Below, in pieces: positions 41,320 through 50,486 of a stretch of 64,000 nt of DNA (its first letter is position 1; each line of letters begins with the position of its first letter). Origin of the DNA: Actinomadura syzygii (GTDB lineage: Bacteria; Actinomycetota; Actinomycetes; Streptosporangiales; Streptosporangiaceae). The notes beneath the pieces were generated by a model, which saw nothing but the letters and a program-made list of their open reading frames with translations, did no database searches and was not told the DNA's origin. A program made the position numbers and the translations under genes. The DNA lies in NCBI RefSeq assembly GCF_008085905.1, contig NZ_VSFF01000020.1, positions 62,001 to 126,000 on the forward strand, in the 5' to 3' direction.

Positions 41320-42729
41320 GTGACCGACAGGGCGGAATCGGGCGAGCCTGAGGGCCTCTTCGACGCCCCGGCGCCACCGGAGGCCGCGGGCCGCCCGGCG
41401 ACGCCGGGCCTGGACGCGCGCCCCGACCGGCACCAGGTGGCGCAGCCTCTGTCGGCGCAGCCGCTCGCCGTGCGGATGCGCCCGCGCGCCCTCGACGAGG
41501 TGGTCGGGCAGGGACACCTGCTCGGGCCCGGCACCCCGATCCGGCAGCTCGTCGACCGGGACGTCCCCATGTCGCTCGTCCTGTGGGGCCCGCCCGGCAC
41601 CGGCAAGACGACCCTCGCCACGGTCGTCAGCCACGTCACCTCGCGCCGGTTCGTGGAGATCTCCGCGGTCAGCGACGGCGTCAAGCGCGTCCGCGCCGAG
41701 ATCGACCTCGCCCGGCGCGAGCTCGGCATGGCCGGACGGCAGACCGTCCTGTTCGTCGACGAGGTCCACCGCTTCAACAAGGCCCAGCAGGACGCGCTCC
41801 TCCCCGCCGTCGAGAACCGCTGGGTGTCGTTCATCGGCGCCACCACCGAGAACCCGTTCTTCTCCGTCATCAGCCCGCTGCTGTCCCGCTCGCTGCTGCT
41901 CACCCTGGAGCCGCTCGGCGACGACGAGCTGCGCGAGGTCATCCGCCGCGCGCTGACCGAGGAGCGCGGCCTGAACGGCGCGGTCACCCTCGAACCGGCC
42001 GCCGAGGACCACCTCATCCGCCTCGCCGGCGGCGACGCCCGCCGCGCCCTCACCTACCTGGAGGCCGCGTCCCTGGTCGTCGACGACGGCGGGACGGTCG
42101 ACGCCGACGTCCTGGAGAAGGCCGTCGACCGGGCCGCCGTCCGCTACGACCGCGAGGGCGACCAGCACTACGACGTCATCAGCGCGTTCATCAAGAGCAT
42201 CCGCGGCAGCGACGTCGACGCCGCGCTGCACTACCTCGCCCGCATGATCGAGGCCGGCGAGGACCCGCGGTTCATCGCCCGCCGCCTCATCGTGCACGCC
42301 AGCGAGGACGTCGGCATGGCCGACCCGACCGCGCTGCAGACCGCGGTCGCCGCCGCGCAGGCCGTCGAGTTCGTCGGCCTCCCCGAGGCCCGCATCAACC
42401 TCGCCCAGGCGGTCGTGCACCTGTCGCTGGCGCCCAAGTCCAACGCCGTGATCATGGCGGTGGACGGGGCGCTCGCCGACGTCCGCAAGGGCCTCGCCGG
42501 GCCCGTCCCCGGCCACCTGCGCGACGCGCACTACAAGGGCGCCGCCAAGATCGGGCACGGCGAGGGCTACAAGTACGCGCACGACCATCCGGGCGGCGTC
42601 GTCCGGCAGCAGTACGCCCCCGACGCCGTGCGGGGCCGGGAGTACTATCGCCCGACCAGGCACGGAGCCGAATCCCGGTTCACCGAGGTCCTCGCGCGGA
42701 TACGCTCCGTCCTGCGCGGCGAACGGTGA
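41320..42729 (+). CDS. rarA: Replication-associated recombination protein RarA (MgsA)
   Basis: This 469-residue AAA+ ATPase of the clamp-loader-related RarA/WRNIP1 family acts at stalled replication forks. The N-terminus has RMRPRALDEVVGQGHLLGPG, then Walker A GPPGTGKTTL, Walker B LFVDEVHRFNKAQQD, sensor GATTENPFFSV and the C-terminal tetramerisation region (EDVGMADPTAL and YKYAHDHPGGVVRQQY). It starts with GTG at 41320, predicted to be leaderless. The M. tuberculosis counterpart, Rv2559c, lies in the same alaS neighbourhood. Confidence 0.94.
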   Translation: MTDRAESGEPEGLFDAPAPPEAAGRPATPGLDARPDRHQVAQPLSAQPLAVRMRPRALDEVVGQGHLLGPGTPIRQLVDRDVPMSLVLWGPPGTGKTTLATVVSHVTSRRFVEISAVSDGVKRVRAEIDLARRELGMAGRQTVLFVDEVHRFNKAQQDALLPAVENRWVSFIGATTENPFFSVISPLLSRSLLLTLEPLGDDELREVIRRALTEERGLNGAVTLEPAAEDHLIRLAGGDARRALTYLEAASLVVDDGGTVDADVLEKAVDRAAVRYDREGDQHYDVISAFIKSIRGSDVDAALHYLARMIEAGEDPRFIARRLIVHASEDVGMADPTALQTAVAAAQAVEFVGLPEARINLAQAVVHLSLAPKSNAVIMAVDGALADVRKGLAGPVPGHLRDAHYKGAAKIGHGEGYKYAHDHPGGVVRQQYAPDAVRGREYYRPTRHGAESRFTEVLARIRSVLRGER

Positions 42730-42774
42730 TCGCCCGCCCGGCCGGTGGTCCCGCCACACGGCCCGGGGGACCGG

Positions 42775-42780
42775 TAAGGT
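42775..42780 (+). promoter_or_regulatory. Candidate -10 box for the DUF948-alaS-aroE operon
   Basis: TAAGGT fits TANNNT, 67 bp before the DUF948 ATG, and is the only clear candidate before a run of six closely spaced genes. Confidence 0.35.
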
Positions 42781-42846
42781 CTGTCAGGCCGTGTCGCCTC
42801 CGGGCGGGCGCGGCCGAGCCGAACTCGCACGAAACGGAAAGCCCTG

Positions 42847-43320
42847 ATGCTCACTGGTGGACAGCTCGCGGGTCTCATCGTGGCCGTGTTCTGGGCGGTG
42901 CTCGTCTCGTTCATCGCGCTCGCCCTGCTGCGGCTCTCCCGCCTCCTCGCCGAGGCGGGCGAGGTCGTCCGTGAGATCGGCGACCAGGCCGCCCCCCTGC
43001 TGGACGACATGTCCCGGACGGTCCGCCGCGCCGACGAGCAGCTCGGCCGCACCGACGTCATCACCAAGCAGGTCGCCGGGGTGACGCAGAACGTCTCGGC
43101 CGTCACCACCGTCATGACCTCGGTGGTGGGCGGGCCGCTGGTGAAGGCTGCCGCGTTCTCCTACGGGGTCCGCAAGGCGCTCGCGAACGGCGGCCGCGAC
43201 GGCGAGGCCCGTGCCGAGACCCGCGCCGATGGCCGGGCTGCCGCGCCGTCCAGGCCGCAGCTCCAGGCCGGTCCGGAGTCGCGGCGGCGGTCCCGTCCGA
43301 CCCGGAGGGGGCGGCGATGA
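42847..43320 (+). CDS. DUF948 membrane protein
   Basis: This 157-residue protein has one N-terminal membrane segment (LAGLIVAVFWAVLVSFIALALL) followed by a helical DUF948 region with VREIGDQAAPLLDDMSRTV and NVSAVTTVMTSVVGGPLVK. The tail is Arg/Ala-rich. Function unknown; DUF948 proteins commonly precede alaS in actinomycetes. ATG at 42847 has GGAAAG eight bases upstream. Its stop overlaps the next ATG. Confidence 0.88.
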   Translation: MLTGGQLAGLIVAVFWAVLVSFIALALLRLSRLLAEAGEVVREIGDQAAPLLDDMSRTVRRADEQLGRTDVITKQVAGVTQNVSAVTTVMTSVVGGPLVKAAAFSYGVRKALANGGRDGEARAETRADGRAAAPSRPQLQAGPESRRRSRPTRRGRR

Positions 43321-43706
43321 GGCGGCTGTTCTGGGTGACGGTCGGCGCGGGCGCCGGAGTGTACGCCTCGCACCGCGTCAAGCGCCGCGTGGAACGCTTC
43401 GCGCGCACCTGGTCGCCGGGCGGCGTCGCGGCGCGGGCCGTGGCCACCGGGCAGGGCGCGGGCGACCGGCTGAGGCATTTCGCCTCCGACGTGCGTACCG
43501 AGATGAAGGCCCGCGAGGACGAGATCCGCGAGGCCGTCCGACTGGACCAGGCCCCGCCGGACGCCCTCGCCGCCCGGCCCCGCCGGGTGCTCAGGGCGCG
43601 GTACACGATCGTCGGCGAGCCCGCCGACCACCGCATCGATCACGGCATCGACCCCGGCACGGACCGCGGCATCGATCACAGCGACGACGAGAAGGATGGC
43701 CACTGA
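43317..43706 (+). CDS. Small DUF6167-like protein
   Basis: This 129-residue protein begins with MRRLFWVTVGAGAGVYASHRVKRR, a short hydrophobic start followed by a basic stretch, then a charged helical region. The C-terminus is a repetitive His/Asp/Ile/Gly segment (RIDHGIDPGTDRGIDH). Its position between DUF948 and alaS and its N-terminus match the actinomycete DUF6167 family. Function unknown. ATG at 43317 overlaps the DUF948 stop as ATGA; alaS begins three bases after its stop. Confidence 0.8.
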   Translation: MRRLFWVTVGAGAGVYASHRVKRRVERFARTWSPGGVAARAVATGQGAGDRLRHFASDVRTEMKAREDEIREAVRLDQAPPDALAARPRRVLRARYTIVGEPADHRIDHGIDPGTDRGIDHSDDEKDGH

Positions 43707-43708
43707 TC

Positions 43709-46378
43709 ATGGAGTCGGCAGAGGTGGCGCGCCGCTTCCTCGGTTTCTTCGAGGAGCGCGGGCACACGGTGGTGCCCTCGGCCAGCCTGGTCGCCGAGGA
43801 CCCGACCCTCCTGCTGGTCAACGCGGGCATGGTCCCGTTCAAGCCGTACTTCCTCGGCCAGCGCACGCCGCCGTCCCCGCGGATGACCAGCGCGCAGAAG
43901 TGCGTCCGGACGCCCGACATCGAGGAGGTCGGCAAGACCACCCGGCACGCCACGTTCTTCCAGATGCTGGGCAACTTCTCCATCGGCGACTACTTCAAGG
44001 AGCAGGCGATCCCGTTCGCCTGGGAGCTGCTGACCCGGTCCAGGGACGACGGCGGCTTCGGCTTCCCCGAGGAGAAGCTCTGGGTCACCGTCTTCAACGA
44101 CGACGACGAGGCCGTGGGGCTCTGGCACGACAAGGTCGGCGTCCCCCTCGACCGCATCCAGCGGCGCGGCATGGAGGACAACTTCTGGTCGATGGGCGTC
44201 CCCGGCCCGTGCGGCCCGTGCTCGGAGATCTACTACGACCGCGGCCCCGAGTACGGCCGCGAGGGCGGCCCCGTCGCCGACGAGGACCGCTACCTCGAAG
44301 TGTGGAACCTCGTCTTCATGCAGTACGAGCGGGGCCCGGGGGAGAGCAAGACCGACTTCCCGATCCTCGGCGACCTGCCCTCGAAGAACATCGACACCGG
44401 CATGGGCCTCGAGCGCATGGCGGCGATCCTGCAGGGCGTCGACAACATCTACGAGACCGACACGCTGTGGCGCGTCCTCGACCGCGCCGCCGGGCTGACC
44501 GACACCCGGTACGGCCGCGAGCACCGCGCGGACGTGTCGCTGCGCGTCATCGCCGACCACGTCCGCAGCGGGACGATGATGGTCGCCGACGGCATCCGCC
44601 CGGGCAACGAGGGCCGCGGCTACGTGCTGCGCCGCATCCTGCGCCGCTCCATCCGCAACCTGCGCCTGCTCGGCGGCGAGGACGCGGGCCTCATGCACGA
44701 GCTGACCGCCGTCGCGATCGCCGCGATGGGCGAGCAGTACCCGGAGCTGGTCCGCACCGCCGCGAACATCCACACGGTCATCGACGCCGAGGAGGACTCC
44801 TTCCTCCAGACGCTCCGCACCGGCACCGCGATCTTCGACACCGCCGCCGAGCAGACCCGGCGGGCGGGCGGCGCGACCCTCGCGGGCGACCAGGCGTTCA
44901 AGCTGCACGACACCTACGGGTTCCCGATCGACCTCACCCTGGAGATGGCGTCCGAGCAGGGCCTCCAGGTCGACGAGGAGGGCTTCCGGCGGCTCATGCG
45001 CGAGCAGCGGGAGCGCGCCAAGAAGGACGCCCGCGACAAGAAGACCGGCAACCTCGACGTGTCCGTCCTCGACGAGCTGCTCACCGGCGCGGGCGGCCGG
45101 GTCGACTTCATCGGCTACCGGCACCTGCTCGGCGACGCCCGCCTCGTCGGGCTGCTGGTGAACGGCGCGAACGCGCCCGCGGCGGGGGAGGGCACCGAGG
45201 TCGAGGTCGTCCTCGACCGCACCCCCTTCTACGCCGAGGGCGGCGGCCAGCTCGCCGACCACGGGGTGATCCGGCTCGGCAACGGCGCCGTCATCGAGGT
45301 GACGGACGTCCAGTCGCCGCTCGCCGGGCTCATCGTCCACCGCGGCAAGGTCGCGAGCGGCGAGGCGCAGGCCGGCGACACCGCGCACGCCGAGGTGGAC
45401 GTCGAGCGCCGCCGCGCCATCTCCCGCTCGCACACCGCGACCCACATGGTGCACGCCGGGTTCCGGCGGGCGCTCGGCGAGTCCGCGGCGCAGGCCGGGT
45501 CGGAGAACTCGCCCGGCCGGTTCCGGTTCGACTTCACCGCGTCGGGGGCCGTCCCGCCGAGCGTGCTCCGCGACGTCGAGGACGAGGTCAACGACGTCCT
45601 CGTCGGCGACCTCGACGTCCGCGCGTTCCACACCTCGATCGACGAGGCCCGCGCGATGGGCGCGCTCGCCCTGTTCGGCGAGAAGTACGGCGACGAGGTC
45701 CGGGTCGTCGAGGTCGGCGAGTACTCCCGGGAGCTGTGCGGCGGCACGCACGTCGCGCGGTCCGGGCAGCTCGGCCTGATCAAGGTGCTGGGCGAGGCGT
45801 CGATCGGCGCGGGCGTCCGCCGCGTCGAGGCGCTCGTCGGCATCGACGCCTTCCGGTTCCTGGCGCGCGAGAGCGTCCTCGTGGCGCAGCTCGCCGAGCA
45901 GTTGAAGGCGCGCAAGGAGGAGCTGCCCGAGCGCGTGTCCGGCGTCGTCTCGCGGCTGCGCGAGGCGGAGAAGGAGCTGGAGAAGCTCCGCTCCCGGCAG
46001 GTGCTCGCCGTCGCCGGGTCGCTCGCCGACGGCGCCGAGGACGTGAACGGCATCGCGTTCGTCGGCCACCGCGCCCCGGACGGCACCGGCGCCGACGACC
46101 TGCGCAAGCTCGCCGTGGACGTGCGCGGGCGGCTGACCGCCCGGCCCGCCGTGGTGATGGTCGCGGGCGTGCCGAAGGACCGTCCCGTCGTGGTCGTCGC
46201 CGTCACCGAGGGCGCCCGCGAGCGCGGCCTGAAGGCGGGCGCGCTCGTCGGGCTGGCGGCGAAGGCGCTCGGCGGGGGCGGCGGCGGCAAGGACGACCTC
46301 GCCCAGGGCGGCGGCGCGAACCCGGGCGCCGTGGGGGAGGCGCTCGCCGCCGTCCAGCAGGCCGTAGGGGCCGCGTGA
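43709..46378 (+). CDS. alaS: Alanyl-tRNA synthetase
   Basis: This 889-residue class II synthetase has the aminoacylation core (LVNAGMVPFKPYFLG, QMLGNFSIGDYFKE, RGYVLRRILRR), the editing domain with zinc ligands SHTATHMVH and CGGTHV, and a C-Ala domain ending in a Gly-rich GGGGGGKDDLAQGGG segment. The length is normal. ATG at 43709 gives the standard N-terminus; GAAGGA is 12 bases upstream. It lies at the centre of an operon-like series from DUF948 through aroE, matching Rv2555c-Rv2552c. Confidence 0.97.
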   Translation: MESAEVARRFLGFFEERGHTVVPSASLVAEDPTLLLVNAGMVPFKPYFLGQRTPPSPRMTSAQKCVRTPDIEEVGKTTRHATFFQMLGNFSIGDYFKEQAIPFAWELLTRSRDDGGFGFPEEKLWVTVFNDDDEAVGLWHDKVGVPLDRIQRRGMEDNFWSMGVPGPCGPCSEIYYDRGPEYGREGGPVADEDRYLEVWNLVFMQYERGPGESKTDFPILGDLPSKNIDTGMGLERMAAILQGVDNIYETDTLWRVLDRAAGLTDTRYGREHRADVSLRVIADHVRSGTMMVADGIRPGNEGRGYVLRRILRRSIRNLRLLGGEDAGLMHELTAVAIAAMGEQYPELVRTAANIHTVIDAEEDSFLQTLRTGTAIFDTAAEQTRRAGGATLAGDQAFKLHDTYGFPIDLTLEMASEQGLQVDEEGFRRLMREQRERAKKDARDKKTGNLDVSVLDELLTGAGGRVDFIGYRHLLGDARLVGLLVNGANAPAAGEGTEVEVVLDRTPFYAEGGGQLADHGVIRLGNGAVIEVTDVQSPLAGLIVHRGKVASGEAQAGDTAHAEVDVERRRAISRSHTATHMVHAGFRRALGESAAQAGSENSPGRFRFDFTASGAVPPSVLRDVEDEVNDVLVGDLDVRAFHTSIDEARAMGALALFGEKYGDEVRVVEVGEYSRELCGGTHVARSGQLGLIKVLGEASIGAGVRRVEALVGIDAFRFLARESVLVAQLAEQLKARKEELPERVSGVVSRLREAEKELEKLRSRQVLAVAGSLADGAEDVNGIAFVGHRAPDGTGADDLRKLAVDVRGRLTARPAVVMVAGVPKDRPVVVVAVTEGARERGLKAGALVGLAAKALGGGGGGKDDLAQGGGANPGAVGEALAAVQQAVGAA

Positions 46379-46418
46379 GGCCGGGGCTTCGGGGGGAAGA
46401 CGCGCCGGAGTCCGGGCC

Positions 46419-46877
46419 ATGAGGCCCGGGGTCCGGCTGGGGGTCGACGTCGGGAGCGTGCGCGTGGGGGTCGCGCGCTGCGATCCCGGCGGCATACTCG
46501 CGACGCCGCTGGAGACGGTCAGGAGCGGCAGGGGCGACGTGGACCGGCTGGTCGCCCTCGCCGCCGAGCACGAGGCGATCGAGGTGGTCGTGGGCCTGCC
46601 GACGTCCCTGTCGGGACGCGAGGGCCCGGCCGCGCAGGCGGCCCGCGCGTTCGCGGCGAGGCTGGCCGGCCGGCTCCCCCAGGGGTCGGTCCGGCTGTAC
46701 GACGAGCGCCTCACCACGGTGACGGCGGAGAGCGGCCTGCGGGCCGGAGGAGTGCGCGGCAAGGCGCGGCGCGCGGTCGTCGACCAGGCGGCCGCGACGG
46801 TGCTGCTCCAGGCCGCGTTGGACGCTGAACGGTTGACGGGCAACCCCCCAGGCGAGATCGTCCGGGAGAGCTCATGA
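46419..46877 (+). CDS. ruvX: Putative pre-16S rRNA nuclease RuvX/YqgF
   Basis: This 152-residue RNase H-fold protein has VRLGVDVGSVRVGVARCD (catalytic Asp), VVVGLPTSLSGREGPAAQ (conserved LP block) and VRLYDERLTTVTAE (Glu). These are the three acidic positions of the YqgF family, implicated in 16S rRNA 5'-end maturation. ATG at 46419 is 40 bp after alaS. Its stop overlaps the mltG ATG as ATGA. Confidence 0.93.
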   Translation: MRPGVRLGVDVGSVRVGVARCDPGGILATPLETVRSGRGDVDRLVALAAEHEAIEVVVGLPTSLSGREGPAAQAARAFAARLAGRLPQGSVRLYDERLTTVTAESGLRAGGVRGKARRAVVDQAAATVLLQAALDAERLTGNPPGEIVRESS

Positions 46878-48037
46878 ACGACTTGGACCTGTTCTCAGAC
46901 CCCTACGGCGAAGGGCAGCCGCCCGACGACCGGCACGGCGGCAGGCGCGACCAGCGGCGCGTCCGCAGGCGGCAGAAGCGCCGCCGCCGCAACGGCCGCG
47001 CCGCCGCCATGTTCGCGCTGGCGTTCCTGGTCGCGGTGTTCGGCACCGGCGGCGTCCTCGGCTACGCCTGGCTCGACAACCGGACGCACCCGCCGGACTA
47101 CTCGGGCGCCGGCTCCGGGAACGTGACCGTCCAGATCAAGGACGGCGCGAGCGGCGCGGTGATCGGCCTGACGCTGGAGCGGCACCGCGTGGTGAAGAGC
47201 TCGCGCGCGTTCGTGAAGGCGTACACCAAGGAGACGCGGGCGTCGAGCATCCAGCCGGGCTTCTACCAGATGCGGCTGCAGATGTCGTCGGCCGCGGCGA
47301 TGGCCCTGCTGCTCGACCCGAAGTCCCGGGCCGGCAACCAGATCACGATCCCGGAGGGGCGGCGCGCCGTCGAGGTCTTCGAGCTGCTGGGGAAGAAGAC
47401 CGGGATCACCGTCCGCGAGTTCCAGGCGGCGGCGAAGCGGCCGCAGTCGCTCGGGCTGCCCGCGTACGCGAAGGGCAAGGTCGAGGGGTTCCTGTACCCG
47501 GGGCGCTACGACCTCGACCCGAACGGGACGGCCGAGCAGATCCTCAAGCAGATGGTGGGCCGGTTCAACCAGGAGGCCGAGAGCGTCGACCTCGTCGGGA
47601 AGGCGCGCCAGGCGCGCATGAACCCGGCCACGGTGATCACCCTCGCCAGCCTGGTCCAGGCCGAGGGCGGCAAGCCGAGCGACCTGCCCAAGATCTCCCG
47701 GGTGATCTACAACCGGGTCGACAAGGGCATGCCGCTGCAGTTCGACACGACCGTCCTCTACGCGCTGAACAAGCGGACCCTCACCGTCACCAACCAGGAC
47801 CTCCAGGTCGACTCGCCCTACAACACCTACAGGCACAAGGGCCTGCCGCCCGGGCCGATCGCCAACCCGGGCCCGGACGCGATCGAGGCGGCGCTCGCGC
47901 CCGAGCAGGGCGACTGGCTGTTCTTCATCGCGACGGACCCGTCCCGCAAGATCACCGAGTTCGCGGTGACCGACGCCCAGCGCATCCGGCTGGAGCAGAA
48001 GTTCCGGGCGTGGCAGAGGGCGCACCCGGGCCAGTGA
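46874..48037 (+). CDS. mltG: Endolytic murein transglycosylase MltG
   Basis: This 387-residue protein has a highly basic cytosolic N-terminus (residues ~24-42), one membrane helix (~43-65) and an extracytoplasmic YceG domain. It shows GFLYPGRYDL, the catalytic Glu in LVQAEGG, YNRVDKGMPLQFDTTVLYAL and YNTYRHKGLPPGPIANPG. It cleaves nascent glycan strands and may set their length. The start overlaps ruvX and the stop overlaps aroE (GTGA). Confidence 0.94.
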   Translation: MNDLDLFSDPYGEGQPPDDRHGGRRDQRRVRRRQKRRRRNGRAAAMFALAFLVAVFGTGGVLGYAWLDNRTHPPDYSGAGSGNVTVQIKDGASGAVIGLTLERHRVVKSSRAFVKAYTKETRASSIQPGFYQMRLQMSSAAAMALLLDPKSRAGNQITIPEGRRAVEVFELLGKKTGITVREFQAAAKRPQSLGLPAYAKGKVEGFLYPGRYDLDPNGTAEQILKQMVGRFNQEAESVDLVGKARQARMNPATVITLASLVQAEGGKPSDLPKISRVIYNRVDKGMPLQFDTTVLYALNKRTLTVTNQDLQVDSPYNTYRHKGLPPGPIANPGPDAIEAALAPEQGDWLFFIATDPSRKITEFAVTDAQRIRLEQKFRAWQRAHPGQ

Positions 48038-48888
48038 CACCGGAACGGACGGACCGCCGCCGGGCGGCGGTGCTCGGCTCGCCGATCGCGCATTCGCTGT
48101 CCCCGGCGCTGCACCGGGGGGCGTACGCGGCGATGGGCCTGGACGCCTGGTCCTACGAGGCGATCGAGTGCGGCGAGGACGGCCTCGCCGCGCTGCTCGA
48201 CGGCCTCGGCCCCGAGTGGGCGGGCCTGTCGCTGACGATGCCGCTCAAGCGGGTCGCGCTGGGCCTGGTCGACACCGTGTCCGACCTGGCGGTGAAGGTC
48301 GGCGGCGCCAACACGGTCGTCCTGCGGGACGGCCGCCGCCACGGCGACAACACCGACGTCCACGGCATCGTGACCGCGCTGACCGAGGCCGGGCTGAAGG
48401 CTCCGCTGGCAAGAGAAGGGGCGTCGGCGGTGGTGCTGGGGGGCGGCGCGACGGCGGCGTCCGCGCTGGCCGCGCTCGCCGGGCTCGGGCTGGACGAGGC
48501 GGTCCTCGCCGCCCGCACCCCGGAGCGCGCCGCCGAGGCCGCCGAGGTGGGGGAGCGGTTCGGGCTCGCGGTCCGCGTCGTGCCGCTCGACCGGGTCGGC
48601 GAGCACCTGCCCGCCGAACTGGTGGTGTCGACGCTGCCCGGACGCGCCGCCGACCCGTTCGCCGAGGCGGTCGCCGCGTCCGGCGCGGCCCTGTTCGACG
48701 TCGTGTACGCGCCGTGGCCGACCGCGCTCGCCACCGCCGTCGGGCGCGCGGGCGGGACGGTCGTCGGCGGCTTCGAGATGCTGCTGCACCAGGCCGTACG
48801 GCAGGTGGCGCTGATGACCGGGCGCGACGACGTGCCCGTCGCCGCGATGCGCGCCGCGGGCGAGGCCGAACTCGCCCGGCGCGGCTGA
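48034..48888 (+). CDS. aroE: Shikimate dehydrogenase
   Basis: This 284-residue NADP-dependent enzyme of the shikimate pathway binds substrate through SPIAHSLSPALH, the catalytic Lys72 in LTMPLKR and Asp108 in DNTDVHG. The Rossmann region GGGATAASALAAL follows. Near its C-terminus it has GFEMLLHQAVRQ. GTG at 48034 overlaps the mltG stop by four bases. It ends the alaS operon, as in mycobacteria. Confidence 0.94.
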   Translation: MTPERTDRRRAAVLGSPIAHSLSPALHRGAYAAMGLDAWSYEAIECGEDGLAALLDGLGPEWAGLSLTMPLKRVALGLVDTVSDLAVKVGGANTVVLRDGRRHGDNTDVHGIVTALTEAGLKAPLAREGASAVVLGGGATAASALAALAGLGLDEAVLAARTPERAAEAAEVGERFGLAVRVVPLDRVGEHLPAELVVSTLPGRAADPFAEAVAASGAALFDVVYAPWPTALATAVGRAGGTVVGGFEMLLHQAVRQVALMTGRDDVPVAAMRAAGEAELARRG

Positions 48889-48894
48889 GCCTCT

Positions 48895-50319
48895 TCACGC
48901 GGGCGGGTCGCGCGGCGGGCGGCGCCGCTTCACCGACTCGTCGACGCTGGTGAGGACGACGGGCAGGATCACGCTCAGCCAGAAGTCCCGCCAGCCCCAC
49001 GCGCCGAGGGCGACGCCGAGCACGCTGCCCGAGCACACCGCGCCGAGCACCACCGCCGCCCAGTGCCGCCGCGCGAACCCGACCGGGTCGACGAGCCTGC
49101 TGTGCGGCAGCAGGTCGGCGAGCGGGCGGCCGCGGGCGTGGGCGCGCTGCACGACGGTCGCGTCCGGCAGCCAGTGCAGGACGTCGCCGCTGCCCGCGAG
49201 CGGGACGCGGCTGAGCGCGGTCAGGGTCTCCAGCCGCCACCACAGCGTCCACAGCGACGTGCGCCCGCCGGGTCCTACGTTCCAGCGCGGGTCGACGGCC
49301 TCGCGGCGGACGAGCGTCCGGAACGCGCGGGCGACGGCCGGGCCGTGCGGCCCGCGCGGGTCCCGCAGCAGCGCGGACAGCGCGATCGGCAGCCCGTAGT
49401 GCCACAGCGCGAGCCGCCACACCGGCTCCGGCGCCGCGCCGCTCGACCCGGTGTTGTTCGACCCGGTGTTGTTCGACGCGGTTCCGTTCGACGGGGTGCC
49501 GTGCGGCGACACGTCGTAGGTCTCGATCCAGGTGTGGTCGTCGTCGGGGTCGAGGTGGGCGAGGAGCCAGTCGTAGGCGTCGAGGAGCCGGTCGGTCCGC
49601 AGGTCGGGACGCGCCTCGGCCAGCGTGACCAGCGCGAACGCGGTGTGCGTGACGGTCGGCGCGGCCTCCTGCGTCGGCCCCCACCCGGGGCGGGCGGCGG
49701 TCCGGTCCGCGGTGAGCCACTCCACGCCCCGGTCGACCGCCGGGTCGTACGGGTTGAGCTGGCTGAGCGCGCGGAGCGCCAGGCACGTCAGCCACACCCG
49801 GGACCGGCAGCCGTGCAGCGAGCCCCAGCCGCCGTCCGGGTTCTGGTTGCGCAGCAGCCACTGGTAGGCGCGCTTCAGGTCGGGGGCGTCGTCGCGGAGG
49901 TCGCAGCGGGCGCGGGCGAGGAACCGGGCGATCCAGCCGGTCGCCTCCACGACGGGCATGCCGAGGCTGGTCTTGGTCGCCCAGCCGCCGTCGCGCAGCG
50001 CGTCGCCGGACGCGGTCTGCCGGGACGCGAGGAACGCGAGGCCCTCGTCGAAGTACTCGAAGGGGCGTCCCGCCTCCACGAACGCCAGCAGGCCGAGGGC
50101 GGTCGCGGTCATGCCGGGCTCGGGGCGCGTCAGCTCGTGGTACCAGCCGCCGCCGGTGCCGAGGGCGTGCGCGTAGGTGTCGCGGAGGACGTCGAGGGAC
50201 TCCTCCAGCCGCGCGTGCAGCACCGCCAGGTCGATGGCGGCCGTGTCGGGGGCGGCGGACGCGGCGGCGGGAGGGGCGGCGCGGGGGGCCGGTGCGGGGA
50301 GCGGGGTTCTCTGGTTCAC
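48895..50319 (-). CDS. Membrane-anchored prenyltransferase/squalene-cyclase-repeat protein
   Basis: This ~474-residue protein has alpha-toroid repeats of the squalene-hopene-cyclase/prenyltransferase type. QW-like copies include LRNQNPDGGWGSLHG, DALRDGGWATKTSLGMP and GTGGGWYHELTRPEPGMT. The C-terminus has two hydrophobic segments (HWAAVVLGAVCSGSVLGVAL and FWLSVILPVVLTSV) ending in KRRRPPR. A loop contains DPDDD, formally a DxDD string, followed by HTW. A disordered SNNTG-repeat segment interrupts the domain. No terpene-cyclase context is present, so a structural or cyclase role is open. GTG at 50319 has AAGG seven bases upstream. Confidence 0.75.
   Translation of the reverse strand: MNQRTPLPAPAPRAAPPAAASAAPDTAAIDLAVLHARLEESLDVLRDTYAHALGTGGGWYHELTRPEPGMTATALGLLAFVEAGRPFEYFDEGLAFLASRQTASGDALRDGGWATKTSLGMPVVEATGWIARFLARARCDLRDDAPDLKRAYQWLLRNQNPDGGWGSLHGCRSRVWLTCLALRALSQLNPYDPAVDRGVEWLTADRTAARPGWGPTQEAAPTVTHTAFALVTLAEARPDLRTDRLLDAYDWLLAHLDPDDDHTWIETYDVSPHGTPSNGTASNNTGSNNTGSSGAAPEPVWRLALWHYGLPIALSALLRDPRGPHGPAVARAFRTLVRREAVDPRWNVGPGGRTSLWTLWWRLETLTALSRVPLAGSGDVLHWLPDATVVQRAHARGRPLADLLPHSRLVDPVGFARRHWAAVVLGAVCSGSVLGVALGAWGWRDFWLSVILPVVLTSVDESVKRRRPPRDPPA
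49444..49500 (-). repeat. 15-bp tandem repeat encoding SNNTG units
   Basis: Two perfect copies of CGACCCGGTGTTGTT (49444-49458, 49459-49473) and at least one degenerate copy lie inside the squalene-cyclase-like gene. On the minus strand they encode a Ser/Asn/Thr/Gly-rich linker. Local GC is lower than in flanking codons. Confidence 0.85.
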
Positions 50320-50486
50320 GATGTCGCCTTCTGCTGACTTTGTTCCCGTGTAGCCAGGTTTTGTACCGCATGGGATGTATGTCGGTATCCGCCGCCGTAC
50401 AGATCTCTGCCGGACACCGGTCGCGTCCGCCGCGCACCGGGCACGGTGGAAAACGGGGACCGCGCGACGCCCGGACTGGAGGAGGC

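Noticed and set aside
49516..49545. DxDD class II terpene-cyclase motif in the squalene-cyclase-like protein
   Set aside because: The DPDDD string sits in an Asp-rich loop followed by HTW rather than the usual TA/TG context, so catalysis is not supported.
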